This document shows, piece by piece, positions 35,501 through 43,425 of a stretch of 44,939 bases of DNA (the first letter of the stretch is position 1; each line of letters starts with the position of its first letter). The position numbers and the translations under genes were made by a program. The DNA is from Actinomycetota bacterium (GTDB taxonomy: Bacteria; Actinomycetota; Humimicrobiia; Humimicrobiales; Humimicrobiaceae), in NCBI GenBank assembly GCA_028695395.1, contig JAQVJB010000001.1, positions 1 to 44,939 on the forward strand, read 5' to 3'. The notes under the pieces were generated by a model that was given only the letters and a program-made list of their open reading frames with translations, did not search any database and had not been told where the DNA came from.

Positions 35501-36247
35501 ATGTTAAAAGACGCTTCTTTCATCTTTGCAATCATACTGGAAATAGGGGTACCTATATTAATAGCTTCTTTTATTGCAAAAAGATTTAAAGTTTCCTGGA
35601 AAATATTTTTTATAGGACTTGCTCTTTTTCTCGTTTCGCTTATAAGGATTCCTTTAAATAGCATTGTTCCAGAATTTTTAAGATTTAATTTCATGGGTGA
35701 GAAGTTAATAATTTTGTCCATATTATTTCCATCTTTTACGGCAGCACTTTTTGAAGAAGGTCTCAGGACCCTGGGGATAGGTTTGATTATAAAGCAAAAG
35801 AATTTTTACAAGGGCCTTATGTATGGAATAGGACATGGAGGCGGAGGGGAGTCAATGATTTTTGTCGGATTTTCCCTGCTCGCAAATTATATCGCATATA
35901 AATTATTCGGTTCCCTTCCCATGTTTGCTGCCCTAAAGGCAAATTTCGATTCCATAAACTGGTATATGCCTCTTATAGGAGCTGGAGAAAGAATGATGAC
36001 CATTGCGATACAGCTGGCATTTTCCGTACTTGTAATGGCAGCATTTCTAAAGAAAAAATATTATCTTATTATCATTGCTTTTATCATGCACATTGCAGTA
36101 GATTTTATTGCAGTCTATCTTGCTGTGAAAACTTCGACTTTATGGTCAGAACTTTCAGTACTTCTTTTTGCCATTATAGGTGTTTTAATAATTATATTCT
36201 TTTATCGTGATTATAAAAATAATGAAAAAACCGCAGTCCGGACTTAA
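35501..36247 (+). CDS. YhfC-family intramembrane metalloprotease-like protein
   Basis: This 248-residue integral membrane protein has about seven hydrophobic segments. It shows the three motifs of the YhfC/CPBP-like glutamic-type protease group: FEEGLRTLG (Glu85, Glu86, Arg89), GIGHGGGGES (His112, Glu117) and a late MHIAVDF histidine near 197. Bacillus YhfC has no well-defined substrate; related Abi/CAAX proteins cleave membrane peptides. AAGGG precedes the ATG. It stands alone between two strong terminators, so it is probably its own transcription unit. Function beyond family membership is not known. Confidence 0.8.
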   Translation: MLKDASFIFAIILEIGVPILIASFIAKRFKVSWKIFFIGLALFLVSLIRIPLNSIVPEFLRFNFMGEKLIILSILFPSFTAALFEEGLRTLGIGLIIKQKNFYKGLMYGIGHGGGGESMIFVGFSLLANYIAYKLFGSLPMFAALKANFDSINWYMPLIGAGERMMTIAIQLAFSVLVMAAFLKKKYYLIIIAFIMHIAVDFIAVYLAVKTSTLWSELSVLLFAIIGVLIIIFFYRDYKNNEKTAVRT

Positions 36248-36347
36248 GCAAAATAAGAATATTTTTTATTTCAAGGATAAGCAAGAAAAAATTAAATATT
36301 TAACGGACTGAAGAAGAAAGTCATACAGATAAAAAAATTTTTAAATA

Positions 36348-36381
36348 AAAAGGACAGCACTTTTAATAATGCTGTCCTTTT
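36348..36381. terminator. Bidirectional terminator between YhfC-like gene and hcp
   Basis: AAAAGGACAGCA (36348-36359) pairs perfectly with TGCTGTCCTTTT (36370-36381) around a 10-base loop. T-runs flank the stem on both strands, so it can end the plus-strand YhfC-like transcript and the minus-strand hcp transcript, which stops at 36467. Confidence 0.93.
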
Positions 36382-36466
36382 ATATTAAATATAATCAATA
36401 AGGAATTTTATATTATTATATTTCCATATATAATCCCGGCATACCCGGACATTATTACAGTTACCC

Positions 36467-38032
36467 TTATCCTAATATTTTTTTCAGGTCCTCTCCAGGC
36501 GTACTTATTGGAGAAATATTGAATTTTTCTACAAGGACTTTTAAAACATTGGAAGATATAAAAGCCGGCAGAGTTGGACCGAGATAAATATTTTTGATGC
36601 CAAGTGAAAGAAGTGTCAGTAATATGCATACTGCTTTCTGCTCATACCAAGACAGTACAAGTGTAAGCGGGAGCTCATTTACTCCGCAATCAAATGCATC
36701 TGCAAGAGCAAGAGCAACTTTTATTGCAGAATAAGCATCATTGCACTGACCCATATCCATTATTCTTGGAAGACCGCCTATTTCTCCGATATTCAAATCA
36801 TTAAATCTATATTTTCCGCAGGCAAGAGTAAGAATAATCGTATCTTTTGGAGTCATTTTTACAAAATCAGTATAATAATTTCTTCCAGGTTTTGCACCGT
36901 CGCAACCACCTACGAGAAAGAAGTGCTTGATTGCTCCTGCTTTTACAGCTTCAATTACTTTATCTGCAACTCCAAGAACAGTATTTCTTGCAAATCCCGT
37001 CATTAACTCAGAACCGCCATTTATTCCAGTAAAATGCATATCTTTATCCCATCCGCCAAGCTCGAGCGCTTTTTCGATTACAGGTGAAAAATCCTTAATA
37101 CCATTTTTGCTTTCAGGGATATGTTTCATTTCAGGATAACCTACAACAGATGTGGTAAAAACCCTGTCTGCATAACTTGTTCTTGGTGGCATAAGACAGT
37201 TTGTTGTAAACAATATTGGAGCAGGCATATCTGCAAATTCTTTTTGCTGATTCTGCCATGCAGTTCCGAAATTTCCTTTTAAATGAGGATATTTTTTCAA
37301 TTCAGGGTATGCTAGCGCAGGAAGCATCTCGCCATGAGTATATATATTTATCCCTTTACCTTCTGTCTGCTCAAGAAGCTGCTTTAAGTCCAGTAAATCA
37401 TGACCGGTTATGACAATAAACGGCCCTTTTTCAACATTTGTCGTTACTTTTGTCGGAACAGGATGCCCGTAAGCAGATGTGTTTGCTTCATCAAGAAGTT
37501 CCATGCATCTTAAGTTTATCTGGCCGAATTCCATAATAATATCAAGCCATTCTTCAATGCCATGGTTTTCACCCATAGCTTTTAGACCTTTATAGAACCA
37601 CTCAGTGATTTCATCATCTTTCTTGTCTAAAACATAAGCATGCCATGCATAAGCAGCCATACCTCTCATACCAAATAAAAGAGTTGAACGTAAAGAAACA
37701 ATATCGGTATCTCCTGACCATAAAAAATCTGCTGTTATTGTTGAATTGCCGCCAAGCTTCTTTATTTCATCAAGGACTTGTGAATTTAATTCCTCAATAC
37801 GGTCATAGTCAAAGTTAACATTTGTGATTGTTGCAAAAAGACCCTGCATAACAAGCTCATCAGCTTCTTTGCCAGGGCTTTTCCCTTCTGAAGCAATTGC
37901 CAGATTTATCATAGAAGCAGTAAGTTTATCCTGGTCATTTGCAACATCAGGTTTTTTACCGCAGACGCCAGACTTTACGCACCCTTTTCCTCCTGCTGTC
38001 TGCTCGCACTGAAAACAAAACATTTCATTCAT
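36467..38032 (-). CDS. hcp: Hybrid-cluster protein (hydroxylamine reductase)
   Basis: This cytoplasmic iron-sulfur protein contains a cubane cluster and the Fe-S-O hybrid cluster. Family members reduce hydroxylamine or nitric oxide and S-nitrosylate proteins. The N-terminal cysteines (Cys6, Cys9, Cys18, Cys24) follow C-x2-C-x8-C-x5-C, the spacing of the class found in strict anaerobes. Hybrid-cluster regions include the HGEMLPALAYPELKKY, NCLMPP, GGCDGAKPGRNYYTDFV and LACGKYRFN segments. At 521 residues it is full length. GGAGGG lies before the ATG. It is monocistronic, without an hcr reductase gene beside it. A role in nitrosative-stress defence is likely. Confidence 0.95.
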   Translation of the reverse strand: MNEMFCFQCEQTAGGKGCVKSGVCGKKPDVANDQDKLTASMINLAIASEGKSPGKEADELVMQGLFATITNVNFDYDRIEELNSQVLDEIKKLGGNSTITADFLWSGDTDIVSLRSTLLFGMRGMAAYAWHAYVLDKKDDEITEWFYKGLKAMGENHGIEEWLDIIMEFGQINLRCMELLDEANTSAYGHPVPTKVTTNVEKGPFIVITGHDLLDLKQLLEQTEGKGINIYTHGEMLPALAYPELKKYPHLKGNFGTAWQNQQKEFADMPAPILFTTNCLMPPRTSYADRVFTTSVVGYPEMKHIPESKNGIKDFSPVIEKALELGGWDKDMHFTGINGGSELMTGFARNTVLGVADKVIEAVKAGAIKHFFLVGGCDGAKPGRNYYTDFVKMTPKDTIILTLACGKYRFNDLNIGEIGGLPRIMDMGQCNDAYSAIKVALALADAFDCGVNELPLTLVLSWYEQKAVCILLTLLSLGIKNIYLGPTLPAFISSNVLKVLVEKFNISPISTPGEDLKKILG

Positions 38033-38150
38033 ATTCCCTCCGATTCATTAAATAAAATTTTAAACTTTTATTATTAATAATTAAAAAATAATTGAAAGTA
38101 ATAAATTTATTTATTTTGCTTTTTTATAATATTTAATAACTATTTATTAA

Positions 38151-38912
38151 TCAAATGCTTTTTTTAGCATATACCTTAATGCTTAATGCATAATCTTCCA
38201 GGCTGTCAAAAGGGTATCTGGCTTCATCCATAATTTTTATATTGATAAAACCTGCTCTTTTTATGGAATTTAAATAATCATCTTTTAATATTGCGCCGGA
38301 TATGCAGCCGACATAGGCAGTACTGTCGTTTTTCACATAGTCCGGAAGCTCTTTTGTAAGAACTATATCCGAGACCATCAATCTGCCTCCGGGTTTTAAA
38401 ACCCTGAAAGCTTCCATAAAAACCCTGTCTTTATCTGTTGAAAGATTAATTACACAATTTGAGATAATCACATCTATTTTATTGTCAGGACAGGGAAGAT
38501 TTTCAATTTCTCCCAATCTGAATTCCACATTTGAAAAATTACCTTTTATTGCATTATCTCTTGCTTTTTCCAGCATTTCATAAGTCATGTCAACACCTAT
38601 GACTTTTCCGTCCAGCCCTACTTTTTGCGCAGCCAGGAAACAGTCAAACCCTGCGCCGCTTCCAAGGTCAAGAACAGTCTCACCTGTCTTAAGAGATGCA
38701 ATCGCGACAGGATTGCCGCAGCCAAGGCCAAGATTGGAACCCTCAGGTACTTTTTCAATATCTTCGTCCGAGTATCCCATTACAAGACTCATCTCTTTCT
38801 CCATTCCCGGCTGCCCGCAACAGTTACCAGTTGAAGATGAACAGCAGGAACTGCCTTTTGCTATTTTTGAGTAACCTTCCCTGACAATTTTTTTTATATC
38901 TTTTTCTTCCAT
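38151..38912 (-). CDS. arsM: Arsenite S-adenosylmethionine methyltransferase
   Basis: It methylates As(III), giving methylated arsenicals. It is a class I SAM methyltransferase of 253 residues with VLDLGSGAGFDCFLAA as the SAM-binding loop (80-95). The three conserved arsenic-binding cysteines are Cys65 (NLGLGCGNP), Cys153 (SNCVINL) and Cys203 (VGCISGA). An N-terminal double pair (Cys23-Cys24, Cys31-Cys32) may hand over arsenite. The family opening EGYSKIAKGSS is present. It follows the Cys-rich thioredoxin-like gene after 12 bases, on the arm divergent from arsR. Confidence 0.95.
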   Translation of the reverse strand: MEEKDIKKIVREGYSKIAKGSSCCSSSTGNCCGQPGMEKEMSLVMGYSDEDIEKVPEGSNLGLGCGNPVAIASLKTGETVLDLGSGAGFDCFLAAQKVGLDGKVIGVDMTYEMLEKARDNAIKGNFSNVEFRLGEIENLPCPDNKIDVIISNCVINLSTDKDRVFMEAFRVLKPGGRLMVSDIVLTKELPDYVKNDSTAYVGCISGAILKDDYLNSIKRAGFINIKIMDEARYPFDSLEDYALSIKVYAKKSI

Positions 38913-38924
38913 TTAAATCCTATC

Positions 38925-39269
38925 TTATTCTTTATTTAGTTTTTTGATTTCATTATATAATACTGCTCCTGTTACATCTCCGAAAAATACAATTTCACCA
39001 TTAATCAGTGTCAGCGGGAGCGGATATCCGATATCTATTGCTTTTTTAACATTGCCGTATTTTTCGAGGTCAGCTTTTTCTATATCAATAAAATTTAATT
39101 CAGTTAAATCTTTAACATCGCTGCCATTTATAAAATCCTCCAGTTCTTTGTAAAGTTCATCAGTTCTTATGGAAGCGCAGCCATAACCGCCACAGCTGCA
39201 ATTGCATCCGCCGCTACCGGCATTCTGCTCTGGAATCCCCAATATCTCAACTATTGTTTTTTTGTCCAT
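38925..39269 (-). CDS. Cys-rich thioredoxin-fold-like small protein
   Basis: This 114-residue protein is of unassigned function. A Cys/Gly-rich segment (CNCSCGGYGC; Cys22, 24, 26 and 31) is followed by what looks like a thioredoxin-like fold of the YuzD type: ELNFIDIEKADLEKYGNVKKA and then GYPLPLTLINGEIVFFGDVTG, whose YPLPLTLING has a cis-Pro-loop-like wording. No CxxC active site is present in the usual place. Cys-x-Cys-x-Cys is a plausible soft-metalloid-binding site, so it may bring arsenite to ArsM or ArsR; this is inference. AAGGAAGG stands before the ATG. It leads the arsM operon, divergent from arsR. Confidence 0.7.
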   Translation of the reverse strand: MDKKTIVEILGIPEQNAGSGGCNCSCGGYGCASIRTDELYKELEDFINGSDVKDLTELNFIDIEKADLEKYGNVKKAIDIGYPLPLTLINGEIVFFGDVTGAVLYNEIKKLNKE

Positions 39270-39303
39270 AATTTAAAACCTTCCTTTTCAATAAAAATAT
39301 TTT

Positions 39304-39323
39304 ACATAGATATATTTCTATGT
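39304..39323. promoter_or_regulatory. Candidate ArsR operator 1 (arsM operon promoter)
   Basis: ACATAGA (39304-39310) and TCTATGT (39317-39323) form a perfect 7-6-7 inverted repeat. It lies at the expected start point of the leftward arsM operon and shares ATAGA-N6-TCTAT with two sites before the second arsR. Confidence 0.65.
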
Positions 39324-39327
39324 TTGA

Positions 39328-39383
39328 ATATGTTAACTAATAAAAAAATAAATTGTCAAGCAATTTAATTTAAATTAACATAT
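39328..39383. repeat. Nine-base inverted repeat across the ars divergent region
   Basis: ATATGTTAA at 39328-39336 and its reverse complement TTAACATAT at 39375-39383 are separated by 38 bases. The left arm overlaps the -10 box of the leftward promoter. It could be a second regulator's pair of half-sites. Confidence 0.4.
39330..39359 (-). promoter_or_regulatory. Promoter of the thioredoxin-like/arsM operon
   Basis: On the minus strand a perfect TTGACA (39359 to 39354) is followed, after 18 bases, by TAACAT (39335 to 39330). The start point would be near 39323, at the edge of the inverted repeat 39304-39323, so a bound repressor would block initiation. Confidence 0.55.
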
Positions 39384-39525
39384 CGACTAACATAAATAAG
39401 TTTTAAAAATATATTTAAAAAAATTTTATCAATTGTTTGCTTTCATAACTTTTAAAGAGAAATTATGAATTTTAAAATATTTCATAAACGTCTAAAGAGA
39501 TTAATTATAGGGGTAAATATCTTAA

Positions 39526-39918
39526 GTGGATAAATTAAAGGAAATAGTAAAAATCAATAAAGCTTTATCTGATATCACAAGGCTAAGAATAATAGCGCTT
39601 CTATTTAAAAGAAAGAAACTATGCGTGTGCGAAATAAAAGAAGTCATCGGCCTCTCCCAGCCTGCTATTTCAAGCCATTTAAAAATACTTGAAAATCTTC
39701 GCCTTATAAAAGGTTTCAGGGAAGGTAAATGGATGAACTACAAAATACATGAAGAACTTGAAAAAGAAAAAAAGCAGCATATAAAGTTTATAATTTCTCT
39801 GCTTAAAAATAGTACCCAGATATCTGATGATGAAGAGAAAGCAAAGAGAGCAGACAGGTTTTGCCTTTGCAGGACTTCTGGAAAAAGTAAGACAGATATC
39901 CTTCAAAAAAAAATATAA
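39526..39918 (+). CDS. arsR: ArsR-family metalloid-responsive repressor (first copy)
   Basis: This winged-helix repressor has 130 residues. The helix-turn-helix reads CEIKEVIGLSQPAISSHLKILENLRLI. The alpha3-type metalloid site is Cys33-Val-Cys35 (KLCVCEI), typical of As(III)/Sb(III) sensors. A C-terminal extension adds Cys113 and Cys115 (RFCLCR), possible extra ligands. The GTG start is preceded by AGGGG about 12 bases upstream. It is divergent from the arsM operon and is probably one of the factors acting on the inverted repeats nearby. Confidence 0.92.
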   Translation: MDKLKEIVKINKALSDITRLRIIALLFKRKKLCVCEIKEVIGLSQPAISSHLKILENLRLIKGFREGKWMNYKIHEELEKEKKQHIKFIISLLKNSTQISDDEEKAKRADRFCLCRTSGKSKTDILQKKI

Positions 39919-40016
39919 TTTCGGATTAAAAATATAAATATAGCCATTATTAAAAAATAATTTTATTATTGGATTAATTTATAAATCTTTTAGAAAAATA
40001 TAACTGGAAGACTGAT

Positions 40017-40502
40017 ATGATTGAAAAAGTCATTGACTCAATGATTGTTTATTTTGAAAAAGACAGGAAAATGATAAATCATACTCTAAAGGTTTTTGCA
40101 TTTGCCCAGGCAATTGGAAAACTTGAAAGACTATCAGGAGAAAAGCAACTGACGCTTGAGCTTGCAGCTATTCTTCACGACATAGGCATTAAGATATCAC
40201 GTGAAAAATATAATACCTCAGAGCCGTGCTACCAGGAAAAAGAAGGTCCTGCAGTAGTTAAAAAAATGCTGGAACCTTTAGGATTTAAGGAAAATATAAT
40301 AAAGAGAGTGTCTTTTATAGTGGGCAATCATCATAGTTATGAAAAAATTGATGATATTGATTTCCAAATATTGGTTGAAGCTGATTTTCTTGTAAATCTG
40401 GATGAAGGTTTTGTACCGATGAGCGATTTTGACTATGCAAAACAAAATTATTTTAAAACAGAATCATCGATTAAGATACTTGATTCCATGTATAAAGAAT
40501 AA
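40017..40502 (+). CDS. HD-domain phosphohydrolase of the ars island
   Basis: This is a 161-residue HD-superfamily protein. Metal ligands can be placed at His22 (INHTLKV), His54-Asp55 (ILHDIG), His105-His106 (GNHHSYE) and Asp123 (EADFLVN). It is a single catalytic domain without a GGDEF, PAS or nucleotide-binding partner. HD enzymes hydrolyse phosphate esters, nucleotides or phosphonates; the substrate is unknown. It lies between two arsR genes, so metalloid-inducible expression is likely. The ATG at 40017 has GGAAG about 7 bases upstream. A role in removing a metabolite damaged or made during arsenic stress is only a guess. Confidence 0.8.
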   Translation: MIEKVIDSMIVYFEKDRKMINHTLKVFAFAQAIGKLERLSGEKQLTLELAAILHDIGIKISREKYNTSEPCYQEKEGPAVVKKMLEPLGFKENIIKRVSFIVGNHHSYEKIDDIDFQILVEADFLVNLDEGFVPMSDFDYAKQNYFKTESSIKILDSMYKE

Positions 40503-40638
40503 TATAGATCCACGATAAGACTAATAAATTTAAATATTTATAATTAATTGGCTGCTATATAAGATTTTTGTAAAAAACTGAAAATCAAAACTAATCTGAC
40601 AGGCATATTGTTTTTTTAAAATAAATCCGGTTTCTTTA

Positions 40639-40668
40639 TTGACAGGAGTTATTAAATATAAATATAAT
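40639..40668 (+). promoter_or_regulatory. Strong promoter of the second arsR/efflux operon
   Basis: A perfect TTGACA (40639-40644) and a perfect TATAAT (40663-40668) are separated by 18 bases. The start would lie near 40675, in the first of two tandem inverted repeats, so the promoter is strong but repressible. Confidence 0.75.
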
Positions 40669-40686
40669 ATAGAAGATTATCTATAT
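40667..40686. promoter_or_regulatory. Candidate ArsR operator 2
   Basis: ATATAGA (40667-40673) and TCTATAT (40680-40686) form a perfect 7-6-7 inverted repeat overlapping the -10 box and the start point. It shares ATAGA-N6-TCTAT with 39304-39323. Confidence 0.65.
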
Positions 40687-40687
40687 C

Positions 40688-40703
40688 ATAGATAAGTATC
40701 TAT
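40688..40703. promoter_or_regulatory. Candidate ArsR operator 3
   Basis: ATAGATA/TATCTAT is a perfect inverted repeat with a 2-base centre. It also reads as ATAGA-N6-TCTAT. Its centre lies 19 bases from that of the upstream site, roughly two helical turns, as expected of cooperative dimers on one face. Confidence 0.6.
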
Positions 40704-40721
40704 ATTAATGAGGTGATTTTA

Positions 40722-40982
40722 ATGCAGGAGAAATATAAAGATTTAGTAAAAATGTTAAAAGGTCTTGCTGATGAGACAAGGTTGAAAATAATGAAAATGC
40801 TTTCATCAGGAGAGTTATGTGCATGTAAAATACTTGAGGAATTTGATATAACCCAGCCTACCCTTTCTTACCATATGAAAATACTTACTGATTGCGGACT
40901 GGTGAATGCTAGGAGAGAAGGGGCTTGGATGAAATATACCATAAACGATGAAAACCTTGAAAAATTAAAAGAAATTTTCTAA
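40722..40982 (+). CDS. arsR: ArsR-family metalloid-responsive repressor (second copy)
   Basis: This 86-residue winged-helix protein carries the metalloid site ELCACK (Cys33, Cys35) in the recognition-preceding helix, plus Cys58 in LTDCGLV. The helix-turn-helix reads CKILEEFDITQPTLSYHMKIL. It is shorter than the first ArsR and lacks its C-terminal Cys pair. ATG 40722 has AGGTG 7 bases upstream; the frame could extend 3 codons to GTG 40713, which falls in that ribosome site. Two tandem candidate operators and a consensus promoter lie just before it, so it probably represses its own operon. Confidence 0.92.
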   Translation: MQEKYKDLVKMLKGLADETRLKIMKMLSSGELCACKILEEFDITQPTLSYHMKILTDCGLVNARREGAWMKYTINDENLEKLKEIF

Positions 40983-41047
40983 AAAAATCAGTCAGAAAGA
41001 TTTAAGAAAAACGGATAAAAATATTTTTATAAATGTGGAGGCATATT

Positions 41048-42064
41048 TTGAGTGCTTTAGTTTCGGTTTTTTCATGGCTTAATGATCAGTTTTTAAAAAT
41101 GGAGTGGCTTTACAGGCTTGTCCAGCTTCTTATTGAAAAAGTTTTTAAGCTGGATATGGCTTCACGCATCGGGGGAAGCCTGCATTTTTTTATATATGAT
41201 ACCATTAAGATTTTCATTCTCCTATCCATTCTTATTTTCGGAATTTCTATAATACAAAGCTTTTTTCCTCCCGAGAGATCCAGAAGAATACTTGGCAGAT
41301 TTAATGGTGTCGGGGCAAATACGATTGCAGCTCTTTTAGGAACCGTGACTCCTTTCTGTTCATGCTCTTCCATCCCGCTGTTCATCGGTTTTGTAGGCGC
41401 AGGTCTTCCTATAGGTGTTACCTTTTCCTTTCTGATATCTTCACCTCTTGTAGATCTTGCATCCGTACTCCTTCTTGCAAGTATTTTTAACTGGAAGATT
41501 GCAATTGCATACGTTATTGTGGGTGTAGTGCTCGCTGTAATCGGCGGAAGCATAATGAGCAAACTAAAGCTGGAAAGATATGTAGAGCCTTTTGTATTGA
41601 ATAATAAGCTGACAGATGCAGATACCCCCGAACTTACAAGAAAAGAACGCCTTCTTTTTGCAAAAAGCCAGGTTGCTTCGATAATAAAGAGGGTATGGCT
41701 CTATATATTGATAGGAGTAGGTATTGGTGCGCTTATACATAACTGGATACCTGAAAATATAATTGCTGCTGTCCTTGGAAAAGAAAATGTATTTTCTGTT
41801 TTTATAGCTACCGTTATAGGAGTTCCAATGTATGCAGACATATTCGGTACTCTTCCGGTTGCGGAAGCACTGGTAGGAAAAGGTGTCGGAATAGGTACAG
41901 TGCTTGCTTTTATGATGGCAGTTACGGCGCTTTCACTTCCTTCGATGATACTTCTTAAAAAGGTAGTAAAACTTAAACTGCTTGTTATTTTTGCTGTTAT
42001 CGTAGTAATAGGAATTATATTGATAGGCTATTTGTTTAATGCACTCGGATTTTTACTTTTGTAG
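41048..42064 (+). CDS. ArsP/DUF318-type permease (CSCSS motif)
   Basis: This multi-span membrane permease has 338 residues and about eight helices. The family signature TPFCSCSSIPLFIGFVGAG places the CSC pair at about residues 104-106, followed by a second conserved segment YADIFGTLPVAEAL. ArsP members export trivalent organoarsenicals such as methylarsenite; other members of the PF03773 group are uncharacterised. The neighbouring ArsM would generate such substrates, which favours ArsP function. TTG 41048 is preferred over ATG 41033 because GGAGG lies 6 bases upstream of it. It begins 65 bases after the second arsR. Confidence 0.85.
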   Translation: MSALVSVFSWLNDQFLKMEWLYRLVQLLIEKVFKLDMASRIGGSLHFFIYDTIKIFILLSILIFGISIIQSFFPPERSRRILGRFNGVGANTIAALLGTVTPFCSCSSIPLFIGFVGAGLPIGVTFSFLISSPLVDLASVLLLASIFNWKIAIAYVIVGVVLAVIGGSIMSKLKLERYVEPFVLNNKLTDADTPELTRKERLLFAKSQVASIIKRVWLYILIGVGIGALIHNWIPENIIAAVLGKENVFSVFIATVIGVPMYADIFGTLPVAEALVGKGVGIGTVLAFMMAVTALSLPSMILLKKVVKLKLLVIFAVIVVIGIILIGYLFNALGFLLL

Positions 42065-42116
42065 ATTTATGAATATTGAAATAACTATATTGATGACAGT
42101 CAGGTAAGGTGCAAAT

Positions 42117-42722
42117 ATGATGAATGAAAATAATAGTAATAATAATGAAGAAAATAAAATACAGGAAAACATGAATCAAATAAGTAAGATGGTAAATGAT
42201 AAAAACAAAAGAAAAGCTCTTTTTATAAAGATATTTATCCCTGTGGTAATAGTCTTTATTATCGCAGGAATTTATTTTCTTAAAAATTACCCGGAAAAAC
42301 CTCCGGCTGAACCTATCCTTCCAGAGTATGCTCTTGATGCAACTTATGATTTCAACCTTGAAGAAATATTATCTCTCGGACTCCCGGTTATGATAGATTT
42401 CGGTGCGGATTCATGTCAGCCCTGCAGGCAGATGGCACCGGTTCTGGAAGAACTGAATGAAGAACTGCAGGGAAAGGCAGTTATAAAATTTGTAGATGTC
42501 TGGAAAAATCCGGATATTGCAGGCGGGATTCCTTTAAGGGTAATACCTACGCAATTCTTTTTTTATCCTGACGGCTCGCCCTATGTGCCTCCAGATGCGC
42601 AAAGCAGCAATCTGGTAATCTACCAGCATAAAGACACCGGGATGCACTTTTTTACAGCGCATGAAGGAGGCATGGACAAAAATTCTATTTTAACAATCCT
42701 TGAAGACATGGGAATGAAATGA
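42117..42722 (+). CDS. Membrane-anchored thioredoxin-family protein
   Basis: This 201-residue protein has an Asn/Glu-rich cytoplasmic N-terminus, one transmembrane helix (about 37-56) and an outward-facing thioredoxin domain. The active site is CQPC at 100-103 in FGADSCQPCRQM, and the cis-Pro loop is VIPTQFFF. It is probably reduced by the CcdA-like protein encoded next, with which it overlaps (ATGA at 42719-42722), and acts on exported thiol proteins. The gene is preceded by AAGGTG. In the arsenic island it may keep surface thiols reduced, which is inference. Confidence 0.88.
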   Translation: MMNENNSNNNEENKIQENMNQISKMVNDKNKRKALFIKIFIPVVIVFIIAGIYFLKNYPEKPPAEPILPEYALDATYDFNLEEILSLGLPVMIDFGADSCQPCRQMAPVLEELNEELQGKAVIKFVDVWKNPDIAGGIPLRVIPTQFFFYPDGSPYVPPDAQSSNLVIYQHKDTGMHFFTAHEGGMDKNSILTILEDMGMK

Positions 42723-43411
42723 TTAATGACTGGCTTGAAACAATAAAAAATATTATTACTTCAAATTTATGGCTTGCTCCGGTTTTTGCATTTCTGGCGG
42801 GTATACTGACCTCTTTTACTCCGTGTTCGCTGTCAAGTGTTCCCCTTGTCATTGGATTTGTAGGAGGATATGCTGGAAATGATACGAAAAGAGCTTTCAG
42901 ATATTCTCTTGTATTCTGTCTCGGCATGACAATTACCTTTACAATATTAGGCGTCCTTGCATCTGTTTTCGGAAGGATTATGCAGAATGCAGGTTCCTGG
43001 TGGTACATAATCCTTGGAATACTGATGGTTTTAATGGCTTTGCAGATGTGGGGCATAATAAATGTGATTCCTGCCCAGACAGCAGTCAGCAAACAGAATA
43101 AAAAAGGTTATGCGGGGGCGGTTCTTGCAGGCATTCTTGGAGGGTTTTTTGCTTCTCCATGTGCGACACCGGTACTGGTTGTCCTTCTTGCAATGGTGGC
43201 TGAGAGAGGGAACATCATATTGGGAATAATTTTGCTGCTTTTATATTCTGCAGGTCATAGCGTCCTTCTCCTGGTAGCAGGGACTTCGATAGGTTTTGTA
43301 AAACAGATCTCATCATCGCATAAATTTGAGAGATATAGCAAAGTCTTCAATATAACAATGGGGATAATAATATTATTATTTGCTTTTTACTTATTTTATA
43401 CAGGATTTTAG
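42719..43411 (+). CDS. CcdA/DsbD-family transmembrane electron carrier
   Basis: This 230-residue membrane protein has six helices in two related halves. Redox-active cysteines are Cys36 in FTPCSLSSVP and Cys148 in ASPCATPVL, the paired TPC/SPC sites of CcdA and the DsbD membrane domain. It carries electrons from cytoplasmic thioredoxin across the membrane. The partner outside is the preceding CQPC protein, and a cytoplasmic partner may be the small CKNC protein that follows 14 bases later. Members of the family also mature c-type cytochromes, but no cytochrome gene is seen here. Confidence 0.9.
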   Translation: MINDWLETIKNIITSNLWLAPVFAFLAGILTSFTPCSLSSVPLVIGFVGGYAGNDTKRAFRYSLVFCLGMTITFTILGVLASVFGRIMQNAGSWWYIILGILMVLMALQMWGIINVIPAQTAVSKQNKKGYAGAVLAGILGGFFASPCATPVLVVLLAMVAERGNIILGIILLLLYSAGHSVLLLVAGTSIGFVKQISSSHKFERYSKVFNITMGIIILLFAFYLFYTGF

Positions 43412-43425
43412 AAAGGAGAACATGA

